Below, in pieces: positions 1 through 9,205 of a stretch of DNA of 17,173 nt. Where the stretch lies: NCBI GenBank assembly GCA_030267965.1, contig BRYA01000557.1, positions 1 to 17,173 of the forward strand. The letters run 5' to 3'. This DNA is from Triparma columacea. Its lineage: Eukaryota; Sar; Bolidophyceae; Parmales; Triparmaceae. Under the pieces are notes generated by a model. The model saw only the letters and a program-made list of their open reading frames with translations. It did not search any database and was not told the DNA's origin. Made by a program: the position numbers and the translations under genes. Numbering within the stretch: the first letter of the stretch is position 1; the number at the start of each line of letters is the position of its first letter.

Positions 1-436
1 CCCCCCCCGCCCCCCCCCCCGCGAACGCAAGCACTCTCTAGCAAACCCATGATAGCCACTTGCCGTTGGACGTTCCAACGTTCGACCTCGTTATCTTCCT
101 TACTCCTCCCCCCCCCCCCGGCCTGGTGAGGCGAAAGGGCGGTCTTCCTGTGTAGGTTGCAGCCCGCCGCCACCAGATGCAGGAGGGAGGACGGGGATAG
201 CTGCGGGGTAGCAGTGGACGCCAGGGCTGAGCATATTTGGACAAACACGTCCTCGCTTTCCGGGCTCTCGCCGGGACCGTTGGAACCTCCCTCTCCCCCC
301 CCCTCCTTCCCCCCCTCTTTGTCCCTATTGTCGTCCCGGTCCCCTTTATGGTCGTGACCAGTGTAAACCCCCTCCCAGCAAAGCTGCTCTACCCTACCCT
401 TCTCTCCTCCCCCCCCCGTCATTGCGTATAGCAACC
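1..436. other. C-rich stretch, no supported gene
   Basis: This stretch is dominated by C homopolymers, including the first 20 bases, a run near 109-118 and runs around 295-315 and 409-416. Short open frames exist on both strands but are low-complexity Pro/Ser/Leu, with no recognisable domain. A small inverted repeat lies at 64-80 (CGTTGGA, 3-nt spacer, TCCAACG). The region may be intergenic, or may hold 5' parts of a gene that starts outside the window; nothing in the sequence decides. Confidence 0.4.
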
Positions 437-654
437 ATGTCAGAACCTCAACCTCCTCAACGCCCAGGTCCACTCCGTTACCGTAGCTACCATCACCTCC
501 TCCCTCCGTTATCCCTCCAGTTAAGGAAGCTAAGCATGAAATCAAGGAAGCGAAGGAGGGGGCTAATGACAGAGGTGAGACGGAGGAGCGGGTGAGGTTC
601 CAGGACGAAACCGTCTTCTCTAGGGAAGTTTTCGTGACTCCACTTGAGGGTTGA
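437..654 (+). CDS. possible small charged protein, two exons (doubtful)
   Basis: An open frame at 487-654 ends in TGA at 652-654. It encodes a highly charged, helix-prone segment (KEAKHEIKEAKEG, then RVRFQDETVF). It has no ATG of its own. A possible first exon runs from ATG 437 to 467, coding MSEPQPPQRP plus one G. It joins in phase to the acceptor CCAG at 517-520, giving a 54-residue protein with a 53-nt intron. The donor (GTCCAC) is poor and the intron is shorter than any other accepted here, so the model is weak. A canonical GTGAGA donor at about 572 leaves room for another exon structure. No family is recognised. It could also be a terminal exon of a gene starting left of the window, or chance. 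Confidence 0.2.
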
Positions 655-1271
655 GGGGATGGGGAAGGAGGGGATGGAGAAGAGATACCCCAACTGTCAT
701 TATCTATGTCATTATCTATGTCATTATCGTCGTTATTGTTAGTATTTGATTGTTGTGATGATTGTTGTGACGATGGTACATTTGTTTGTCCATTTGACGG
801 GCGTTTTAAGGCCAAATGTTGTGAGTTTGTGAATTGTCGGAGGGAGTTTGAGTCGTGTGGACTATTTTGAGCATTATAGTAACATCTAAACGTAGAACCC
901 CTCTTCAATGTAAAACCATCTGGATAAAATGACGAGAATATAGTCTTTAAAGCTGTTTGTAGTGTATTATGGAGGATTGTGGAGGGAGAGCCACCGTCTT
1001 TTGTCATATCTTTCCTCCTCTCTTTTGAATGTTTGCTCATGTTTCTTTGTTTACTCTGGTTTGTTAGCTCATAAACCAACGTAATAGGACTAATTATTGG
1101 CAAAATATGACACCAAAAGCATAAATTGAGTCCCTCAATTATGAGGCCCTACTAATCTCCAGAAATCCGCTCTTGAGATAATGGGAATATTTATTTGTTC
1201 ATTTACACTAATCGCATTTCGAAATCTAACGATACATCCGCATTTTAATATTCCCCCTACCGTATAAAGTT
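655..1271. other. AT-rich intergenic and likely 3' UTR region
   Basis: After base 690 the composition turns sharply AT-rich, with stops in all frames, and no RNA gene was recognised. On the minus strand it lies directly downstream of the stop codon of the coiled-coil/LRR gene, so its right end should contain that gene's 3' UTR. No clean AATAAA is visible close to that stop. Confidence 0.5.
695..728. repeat. 12-bp tandem repeat, just under three copies
   Basis: The unit TGTCATTATCTA occurs at 695-706 and 707-718, with a partial third copy at 719-728. It lies at the border between the C-rich and AT-rich sequence and outside any confident gene. Confidence 0.85.
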
Positions 1272-4200
1272 TCACCGTCCCACGCTCTTGGCTAGCGGGT
1301 TGGAGGCCAGCTGTTCCTTCAGTCCCCCTCTTCCCCCCAACCCGTCAGCGCTGTTGCTCCTGAGCACCTCTTCTCCCCCCCCACCCAGAGGCGGGAGGGT
1401 GTCCATCCCCTTCTTCCTCCCCCTCCCCCCTCCCGCCCCCCCGCCTGCCCGAACCTCGATCCCCCCTGCCCTCCCGTTCCACGCCTGCTCCTTGAGCATG
1501 TTCTCCCTGTCGATCCTGTCCTGCAGTATCTTGGCCTGCTTCTTCCGCTCCCTCTCCTGCCTCGCTAGCCTCTCCTCGCTCTTCTTCCTATTCCCGCCCG
1601 TCATCCCCTTTCCGACCCCCTGCATTCCTCCGCTCTTCCCCTTCCCGTCGCCCCCCCCCGCCCCCTCTCCCATTTCCCTCTGCTTGTTCTTCGCCCCCGC
1701 CCCCGCCATGCTCGTAAGGTTGAACTTAGCGTTCCCCCCCGTAATCCCCCCTCCCCCCACCCCCTCCTCCCCCCTCTCCACCCTCCCCCCTAGGATGTCC
1801 GTCGGGGGATCGTTCTCCCTCATGTCCACCACGCAAACCGTCTCCACCGTGACCATGGGTCCCGCCCCCCCCCCCTCAGCCCCCCCAGCCAGGTCGTCCG
1901 CGTGGCTCCTCGGTGCCCCCCCGGCCCCCCCGGTTCCCAGTGCCTCGATCTTCCCCCCTGCGTGAACGTATACGTGCCTGACCCTCTCGCTCCTCTCCAG
2001 CGCCTCCGCCATTGCCCTGAGCCCCGGCCTGCCGATCCTGTTCCCCCGAAGGTCGATGGTCCTAAGGCTCGTCCTTCCGTTGAGGACTGCCGCGATCGCC
2101 CGGGCGCCCTCGTCGGTGATAAGGTTACCGCGTAGGTTAAGCTCCACGATGGTCGTGTTCCCCCTCAGCATTGCCGCGATCGCGTGGACCTCCTCGTCAG
2201 TCAGCCCCGCCTCCGGAAGCTGGAGCCGACCGGCGCCGGGGTTCCCGACCTCCTCCCTCTCCCTCTGATCGCCCCCTTCGCCTGGGGTGCTGGCCGCGGC
2301 CTTGACGGCGTGGACGTACCGGAGGAGGGTCCTCCTCTTGGCCTCCTCCTCCAGGCTGAGCTTGTCGTTGTAATAGACGTTCTTGTGGGTGAGGTTCTCG
2401 ATCTCCTTCTCTCGGAGCTCGATGTCGGTCTGCAGGCGGCCTGCCTCTTCCTCCATGACCATCGTGAGTCCGTACATCTCCGCGATCCTCCCGATGAGCA
2501 GGTCCTTAGCGTTAGGGTTCTTCTGCACCTTCTTAAGGAACCCGTTGCAGTCCTTGCTCTCGAGCCACTCCCTGTCCTTGCTCCTCTTGCCCTTCACCAG
2601 GCTCAGCCCGAGCGCGGGCTTGCTCTCCACGTAGAACCTGAGCCTCCCCCCCGCCATCTTGGCCTCCGGGTCCGCCTCCCCGTCATCCTCCGGCCTGGGC
2701 TCATTCTCCATCCTCAAGTCCTCCTCCTTCTCGTCCGCCATTCTCTGCAGCGCCTCGAGCCTGATCTGGCTCGCCTGCAGCTCCTCCTGCTTCACCCTCA
2801 TGGCCTGGGTGATGATTCTGTTGCTCTCCCCGGTCTCGTCGACCTTCCTCTGCAGCTCCTCGCACCTCTCTGCCAGACTCTTGAGCTGGGCCTCCATCTT
2901 CTTGGCCTCCTCCCTCTGGATGATCTTAGCCTCTTCGTCGCTCTGCATCTTATTGAGGAGGAACGAGAGCCTCCCGCCGAGGGTCCTGACCTTCTCCTGG
3001 GCTTCCTTCCTCTCCTCGTGCTCCTTGATCTTGAGCTTCACCTCCTCGCTGCACCTCTGACTGAGCTGCGCGTTGTGCTTCTTCAGCGCCCTGATCTGGT
3101 CCTGCAGCACCTTGAGGTCTAGCTCGGCCTTCACCCTAGCCTTACCCTCCTTCGTGCTCTCCTTGATGAGCCTTGTGTTCTTCTTCTTCATGGCAATCAT
3201 CTCCTGCTCCTTCTTCCTCATCCCCTCGATGCTCCTAGTCTTACCGAGCTCAGCAAGCTTGAGCCTCTCGAGGAGCTGGAACACCTTCTCGGCCATTTCC
3301 CTGAGCTGCTCCCCGCTGTCCCTGGCCTCGGCCTCCATCCGAAGCCTCTCCTGCTCGCTCTTCTCCACCTTGACCGAAAGCTCCTTGTTCTGTCCCTGCA
3401 AATTCTGAATGTCAATGGTCAGCTTCTTGTTGCTGTCCTCTTGACTCCTCTTCGCCCTCGTCTCGACCTGCAGTTGAGTCTCGACCTCGATATTCTTGCT
3501 GTGGAGCACTCTCAGCTTGTCCTCCATGCCAGTCACCTGGTCCTCGGCCTGCCGCTTCGCCTCCTCCTGGCCCTGGAGCTTCTCCATGAGTTGGTACTGC
3601 TTCTCCTTCCTGACCCTGAGCTGCTCCTGCAGCGCCTCGAGCTCCACCTGGGTCTTCATTTTCATCTCGGCGTTCTGCTGCTTAAGCTGCTCCACCTCTG
3701 CCCTTAGGAGGCGCACCTCCTCGGCCCTAAGCTGGCCCTCCCTCGCGGCCCTCGCAGCCATCTCCTCGTGGGTCTTGGCGGTGGTTAGCAGGGCGCCGTA
3801 CTTCTGCCTGAACGTGTGCAGCTCCGTTCGGAACGCCTCGTTCTCAGCAGCGAGCTTGGCGGTCTGGGCCTCCTCTGTCTCGAGGAGGCGCAGGAGCTCC
3901 GAGTTCTGGTCTGTCATTATCTTGAGCTGCTTATCCTTGTCGGACACTTCGCTCTGGACCTTTTTAAGCTGTGCGTCCGCCGCCCTGGCCTTTGACTGAA
4001 CCTCAAAGTTGGTGTCTCGGAGGGTCCTGTTCTCCTCTTCGACAGCCAGCTTCTCCATCTGGATGGCGTTTGCCTCCTCCTCGGCCTGGTCGAGCGAACC
4101 GAGGAGCTGGTTGTTCTGCTCGGTAAGTATTCTAAGTTGTTCATCCTTCATCTTCAAAGCCTCATTGGCACGGGACTCCCTAGCGGCCCTGAGGTCGGCG

Positions 4201-4582
4201 ACCGAGCGGGGTTTGCGACCACCTCCGCCCGTCTTCTCGGGCTGAGCATCTGTTCTCGTGCGGGGGGGCAAGTTGCCATTGTTAGTTGGTGAACGAAGGA
4301 GAGGGGTTGGAGTGGTTGGATTTCCACCCCCAAACGGGCACAAGTGGCAAGCTCGACAACCACTCCCCACGGGAAACAACCAAGTTTCTCCCTCAAAGCA
4401 CACCCTAACCTCAAGGCGCAACCCCACCTCCCACAAACAACAGGACCGGCCAAGAAGCACCGGGAGTTGGACCCTGAAAAGTTTCTGCTTGATCAGCCTT
4501 CGACGCATTTCCTGCTCGCTACCTCCCCCAAGATCCCCAAATGACAACACACGCTAGCGAGCATCTCACCATTATCAGCCAT
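1272..4582 (-). CDS. large coiled-coil protein with C-terminal leucine-rich repeats, two exons
   Basis: The gene model has exon 1 at 4582-4570 (ATG GCT GAT AAT G) and exon 2 at 4249-1272, ending in TGA. The intron at 4569-4250 opens with GTGAGA, carries a CTAAC branch-point-like site and ends in ACAG. The phase-1 join gives a 996-residue protein beginning MADNDAQPEKTGGGG. Residues about 20-515 are almost continuous heptad coiled coil. An early motif recurs (LRILTEQNNQLL, then LKIMTDQNSELL). A non-repetitive block (about 535-645, containing RFYVESKPALG) follows, then two clear ribonuclease-inhibitor-type LRRs at about 687-770 (VELNLRGNLITDEG, then TIDLRGNRI). The Gly-rich tail (770-996) holds one Arg/Lys/Glu helix. 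The exon 2 frame stays open through the intron, but that extension begins at GTG and is not credible. The family is not recognised. It has no catalytic motif and looks like a scaffold. It lies head to head with RSP3, so a ciliary role is possible but inferred only. Confidence 0.85.
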
Positions 4583-4832
4583 ACTGTTTTTCTCAGGCTC
4601 TTTATCTGCAGAGACCAAAACCTAACAGGCAAAACGGGCAACCCCAACCCTGTGCATTTAATCCCACTCCTTCTGTGGCACCTGTTGGGCATTTGTTTAA
4701 GTACTTGTACTCTGCCAGAGCATCTATCCGACAAAAACCAATTCATTCTATTAGAATCGCATAGTAATCCTCCACTCAGCCAAAACACAGCCAAAACCCC
4801 CGGTTAACAACTTCCGCAGTCCCTGAGCAATT
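4583..4832. promoter_or_regulatory. shared divergent promoter region
   Basis: These 250 bp separate the start codons of the coiled-coil/LRR gene (minus) and RSP3 (plus), so both promoters and both 5' UTRs must lie here. No convincing TATA box or RFX X-box was identified by eye. The role is inferred from the arrangement alone. Confidence 0.5.
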
Positions 4833-6181
4833 ATGGCAAGCAATGCTGCCTATGACTTCTCCTCAGCTCCCCAGTCCGTGCCCATCAAGAGGAATGCGGC
4901 CGCGGCCAAGTACAGGGACGACGAGGAGAACATGCTCTCAGCTGGTAACAACATCATGTTCGACAGCCGAGTTGTGAGGGGGAATACTTATGCGGCACAG
5001 GTCGTGACCCAGGAGCAGCAGAGGCAGCAGCAGGTCTACAACAGGAACGAGAAGGCTCGCCAGGTGAGTCTAATGCGTCGCCCTTGTTCCTCACAGTTGC
5101 CAACAGGGAGGGTTCGGATCGTCGGGTGTGAACAGTTGGTGTCTCCACTTTTTTGCGGATTTGCGTTCGACCTCGTGTCTGATTAGGGGGTTAAGTGTAC
5201 TGAACTTGTCAGCATCAATCTTACCCCCTGTCGCCCTCCTCTCGCCCTCCTCTTGCCCTCATCCTCCCCTTTTCACCCCTCATCCCTCACCCCTCCCAGG
5301 CACGCCTCGAGTCAAAGCGCCTCCAAGGAATGGCCCCTCCGGGAACCCCGCCCCCTGTCGACGGGCGCGCACACATGGACGTCCAGACTGATAACTTCCT
5401 TGAGGAGCTTACTGACCGGCCCATCGAGGCCACCATTGAGACACAAACTGAGGCTTTCCTTGACAGGCCCCCCTCTCCCCTTTTCGTGCCCGCTAAGAAC
5501 GGTGAGGACAAGGAGACCCAGATCGAGTCCGGGGACCTCTTCGACTTCGACCTTGAAGTCGAGCCCATCCTCGATGTCCTCGTAGGCAAGACCCTCGAGG
5601 TTTCGATGCTCGAGCTCATGGAGGAAGAGGAGCTCGCCGCCATCAGGGCGCAGCAGGAGAAGTTTGAGATGATGAGAAACGCGGAGCTTTCGGAAGTCCA
5701 ACGCTTAGAATACGAAGCAAAGAGGAAATTCGCCGAAAAACAGCGAAGAAAGAAACAGGAGAGGGAATTCAAGGAGGCTCAGGACGAGTTAAAAGAGAAG
5801 GTCGCCGCAAGGGCGTTCGCCAAGACGTATCTTTCGGACTTGCACGCCAACGTTTTCGAGAGCCTCGAGGAGACTGGACATTTCTACGACCCCGTCAGGA
5901 AGGAGGTTGGAGAGGTCTTCCTCCCCTGGCTCATGGGCGAGGTCTCCACAAGCCTTACTGCAGTTGCCCAGGCCTACGCCGCCGCCGATGGCATCATCAA
6001 GGCTAGCTTGGAGAAGGCCAAGGACATCAGAGTCCAGGCTGTCGCCGACTACGAGGCTGAGCAGAAGAGGATAGCCGAGGAGGCTGCTGCCAAGAAGGCC
6101 GAGGAGGAGAGGTTGGCAGCCGAAGCTGCCGCCGCAGCAGCCGCCGCTGAGGAGAATGGTGAGAATGGTGAGGACCAATAG
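4833..6181 (+). CDS. RSPH3: radial spoke protein 3 (RSP3/RSPH3), two exons
   Basis: RSP3 is the structural core of the radial spoke in motile 9+2 axonemes; it dimerises, anchors the spoke stalk and acts as an A-kinase anchoring protein. Exon 1 is 4833-5063 and exon 2 is 5300-6181. The intron 5064-5299 has GTGAGT and a C-rich tract ending CCCAG, phase 0. The product is 370 residues, shorter than the roughly 500-residue Chlamydomonas and human proteins but covering the conserved core. Family landmarks are the VDGRAHMDVQTD segment and repeated ETQTE-type stretch (about 97-130), then the Asp/Glu-rich LEVEPILDVLVGKTLE and LELMEEEEL region (about 160-190). A basic helix follows, then the conserved amphipathic VAARAFAKTYLSDL and GHFYDPVR segment (about 245-276), which corresponds to the anchoring region of RSPH3. 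The C-terminus (335-370) is Ala/Glu-rich low complexity. The sequence from 4833 to the donor is fully open and fits the family's N-terminal part. Confidence 0.95.
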
Positions 6182-6322
6182 GGAAATATGTTTCAACAAA
6201 AATGGGGGCAGGGCGCGGTGGGAAAGGGGTGGTGGTGTGTTGTGTTGATAATAGCACAGGAACACAATTCTTTGAATTTTCAAAAAAAAAAAAACAAAGC
6301 GATTCGCTTGAAACGGTGTTCA

Positions 6323-7833
6323 TTAAATTCTTTTTCTCTTAAGTCTCTCTGGCGTCGTCTGCTTTTCAATGTCCTGGCCATCCCTCGCGAACCGGATCGT
6401 GTAATAAGGTTCGTCCACACCGTTGGCCAAGTGACGCTCGACAATCTTTGCGTCGATCCATCCTCTCGCAGCATCCTTTGTATCGTAAATCACATCCTCG
6501 CCCTTTGTAAAGAGTTCTTCGATCGCATTTGAAGTTGGGCGCATCGTCAGATGTGAAATCGCTCCGCAACCACAGTTGTTGATGACCTCCTCCTGGGTGA
6601 CAGGGGATTTGCGTGTGTGAGTATGTGTGTATTAGTTCAACCGCAACTCAGCCAATCCCAAACCAGCCCAACCTCTCACCTCCTCCTGTGAAAGCCTCAT
6701 CTCGGCAGCGCTTGCTGCCATCACAGACGCCGGGATGACCTGTGAGGCCAGCGCTGAAGCCCCACCTAGGCGGCCGCTGCCTCCCTGGAAGGCCTTATCG
6801 AGTTGCGAGAGCTCAGCCGAGAAGTCACCCTCCCCAGACGACCCTCCCCCCCCCCTTGCGACCCCTCCAGCCCCCCTCGTCCAGTCCATCTCCTCACACT
6901 CCTTCTCAACCTGGCGCATGAGCGCGAAGAATTCCCCGTTGTGTTCTGAAATATCGTTGTGAGAGAGCTCATGATAAAGAACCTTTCGCACACTCTGAAT
7001 TTTCCTCCATCCCTTCAAGTCGTCAGTCCTGAGCCTCAAGAAAATTTTCTCTCCTTTGTTCTGATTCAGGCCCATCACACACACCTCGCTCACCCCAACC
7101 TTCCCCTCGGGGTACATTTCCGCAAGACACCCCACCCTCCAGTTTCTCCGCTTCATGCACTCCTTAATTCCTGGATCATTCGCGAGCTCTGTCAGAATCC
7201 TCGTAGCGACATGTCTCTCAGGCAACATGGGCAAAGTCTCGATCCGTCCGAAGGGAACAAAAGCATTCGCCTTTTCCTTTGCGGAGGTCATCTCGTTCAG
7301 TGCTTTACCGGCTCTTATCCTTCTCGCAGCCTCCATGCGCCCCTGCGAGCTAATGTCATCACGAACTCTTACTCCACTGGAAACCTTCTTCTGCTCTGCA
7401 TTGAACCGCTCAACCTCACCATCCGACATGCCCATTGCTATAATCTTATGGAGTTTTTTTCCGGCAGCCTTCCCAGAAAAGAAAACCTCATGCTGCAGCG
7501 CGTCATCAGCAAGGACCCTCCCACCGAGAAGAAGCTTGAGGTGTTGGGGCTCTATGCTCTCCACACTGGACTCATTCAGCACCTTCTCCTTCAGATCGAA
7601 GACAGTCGACGTTGAATCTGGACCGCACTCCACCTCATGTACATATTTCTTCCCTCTGAAGGAGATTGAAACTTTTGAGAAACAAAGAGTCCGAGAGAAT
7701 AAGGGGATGAGTTAGGGCACACTGAAGGAGTTAGGACGTCATCAATGATAGGGAGGGGGAAGTTGCTAGGACAAAAGCCTAGGACAATGGTTCAACTCGT
7801 CCAAAACCCACCTTTCGTTGCAAAACCTGACAT
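6323..7833 (-). CDS. ubiquitin-like/WLM zinc metalloprotease with extra C-terminal domain, three exons
   Basis: WLM proteins (Wss1/Spartan-like) are zinc metalloproteases tied to ubiquitin/SUMO signalling and removal of DNA-protein crosslinks; UBL-WLM forms occur in plants and fungi. Exons are 7833-7812, 7671-6680 and 6592-6323. The introns are 7811-7672 (GTGGGT...CTAAC...AAAG) and 6679-6593 (GTGAGA...CCCAG). The product is 427 residues. The tiny first exon codes MSGFATK plus one G; joining it restores the first UBL strand (VSISFRGKKYVHEV), which otherwise has no start codon because the upstream frame meets TAA and the long genomic frame begins at GTG. The UBL spans about 8-88 and ends IIAMGM. 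The WLM domain spans about 140-275, with zinc/catalytic HELSH at 241-245 and a third His at 251 (EHNGEFF). A Gly/Ala-rich linker leads to an INNCGCG motif and a C-terminal domain (about 366-423) with PYYTIRF and EKQT motifs, resembling a small SH3/Tudor-like barrel. Activity and nuclear site are inferred from the family. Confidence 0.92.
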
Positions 7834-7976
7834 CCAAAGAAATTGGTTCTGGCTTCACTCACTTTTCTCTTCACTCGGGGAAAAAAGGAATGTTTTTTGC
7901 ACTACAAACGCGATTATTGATTTACACAAGCTACTAACAAGAGGAGAACACGACAGCGACAAGTCGTCGTGGGTTC

Positions 7977-9205
7977 TTAGGCGACCATCTCGTTCTTCTC
8001 GTCCCTGAACTCGTAGTGCAGCTCGTTGACGTCGATGGAGTGGATCTTCTTCCAGCCGTCTGCCTGGACGTGGTAGAGGTTATTGATCCCTCCGGAGTAG
8101 GCATCCCTATGGGTAGCGTGGTAGATGGCGCGCTTGCCGAGGTCGATGGCCTCGTCGACGGTAAGGTCGGGGCGGTAAAAAGTATCGAGGACACCATAGG
8201 CGTAAGTGGAACCCGAACCGACGGAGAAGAGGTTGTCGTGGAGGCGAGTAGCGTCATTGTCTACATAGTAAAGTTGGCTGTGGTGGTATGCGTGTGAGGG
8301 GGGAGGGGGAGATGGAGGATTGATCGTGTTAGAAGTTGGTGAAGAGGCGCGACACACCCCTCCCACCCCACCCCACCCCACCACAACACGCCACTTACGG
8401 GCCAGTCTCATCCCAGCCAGTAACCATGGTACCCATACTGAGCCCGTATCCCCTGTAGCTGTTCATTGTGTTGGCGAGGAGCTTGGAGGCGGCAGCGACA
8501 GAGATGCGCTTCTTGTTCCTCAGCTCGTAGAGGCGGCACTGCATGCCGAGGTTGCGCTCCCAGTAGGAGCAATCGGCGGCCCCCCCCGCCATGGTACCGA
8601 GGAGGAAGGGGTTGATCTCGATGATCTTCTTCACGGTCTGCGAGGCAATGTAGGCTCCCATTGTACTTCTGGAATCCACACTGACAATGATACCCTCGTT
8701 GAACTTGAAGGCGAGGGTAGTAGTACCCTTGAGGTGGGGGGAGCAGAGGAGAGGGGGGGGAGAGGGGGCGGTGTAAGGAGCTTGGGGGGAGGAAGGTAAG
8801 GGGAGAATACACTTTGTCCCCAAACTGCCTCCGCTCCATCTCCCTCCCCCCATCATTGCCCCCCTTCAGAAACATCAACACCCCCAAACCCGCCAAATCC
8901 ACATCTCCTTCGCATTCGAACTCCAGATCTCCCCACCACTTCTCCAAAGCCCCACCCCTTGGCACCTAAATCCACCCTCCCTCCATCCCGCTCACCTTTG
9001 CGAATTTGACCAGCTGTTCCTTGTCCTTGTCCCCACTGGCGCTAGCGAAGTTGGTGCGACAGAAGAAGGCAGGATCCTGAACGTTGGGAATGAGGAAGTT
9101 TCCGTCGTCAACAAGGTCATTTGCTAGCTGAAAGTTTGGTTTTCGGGACCCAATCTCGAGCAGACTATTGGGGTTGAAACTGGTCTCTCCTACAAAGGAC
9201 GTCAT
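7977..9205 (-). CDS. PSMB5: 20S proteasome subunit beta-5, three coding exons
   Basis: This subunit supplies the chymotrypsin-like site of the 20S core. The exons are 9205-8996, 8727-8399 and 8277-7977. The introns are 8995-8728 (GTGAGC...TCAAG) and 8398-8278 (GTAAGT...CACAG). All joins keep frame and restore family sequence, for example ETGP joined to QLYYVDND. The product is 279 residues with a propeptide of about 71. Autocleavage at Gly71/Thr72 would give a mature chain of 208 residues, close to the usual size. Counting from Thr1 (GTTTLAF), Asp17, Lys33 and Gly47 are present, and so are the [40 protein letters not shown] and RDAYSGG blocks. The N-terminus is uncertain. ATG 9205 (MTSFVGETS) is used here. 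A 16-nt exon from ATG 9283 joined over a 60-nt intron would add MAWNIH, and reading straight through from 9283 is also open. The stop lies 143 bp upstream of the WLM gene start, on the same strand. Confidence 0.95.
8357..8379 (-). repeat. G-run tract in PSMB5 intron 2, potential G-quadruplex
   Basis: On the minus (sense) strand this intron carries five closely spaced runs of three or four G separated by single T or A bases. This is the classical pattern for an intramolecular G-quadruplex in the pre-mRNA. It lies just inside the 5' splice site, while the same intron's 3' half is C-rich. Folding is predicted from pattern only. Confidence 0.6.

Noticed and set aside
1288..1965. 225-codon plus-strand Pro/Ser frame
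   Set aside because: It is the complement of the Gly-rich tail of the coiled-coil/LRR protein; low complexity throughout.
2184..3122. 312-codon open frame on the plus strand, Leu-rich
   Set aside because: It is the antisense shadow of the coiled-coil gene; reversed Glu/Lys/Gln codons read as Leu/Ser. It has no domain of its own.
4250..4550. N-terminal extension of the coiled-coil/LRR frame
   Set aside because: It begins at GTG and has intron-like composition (G-rich, then CTAAC, then C-rich, then AG). The spliced start at 4582 explains the sequence better.
6182..6322. A12 run between the convergent RSP3 and WLM genes
   Set aside because: Considered as a retroposed poly(A) tail, but there is no adjacent processed copy or target-site duplication; it is probably an ordinary A-tract in overlapping 3' UTRs.
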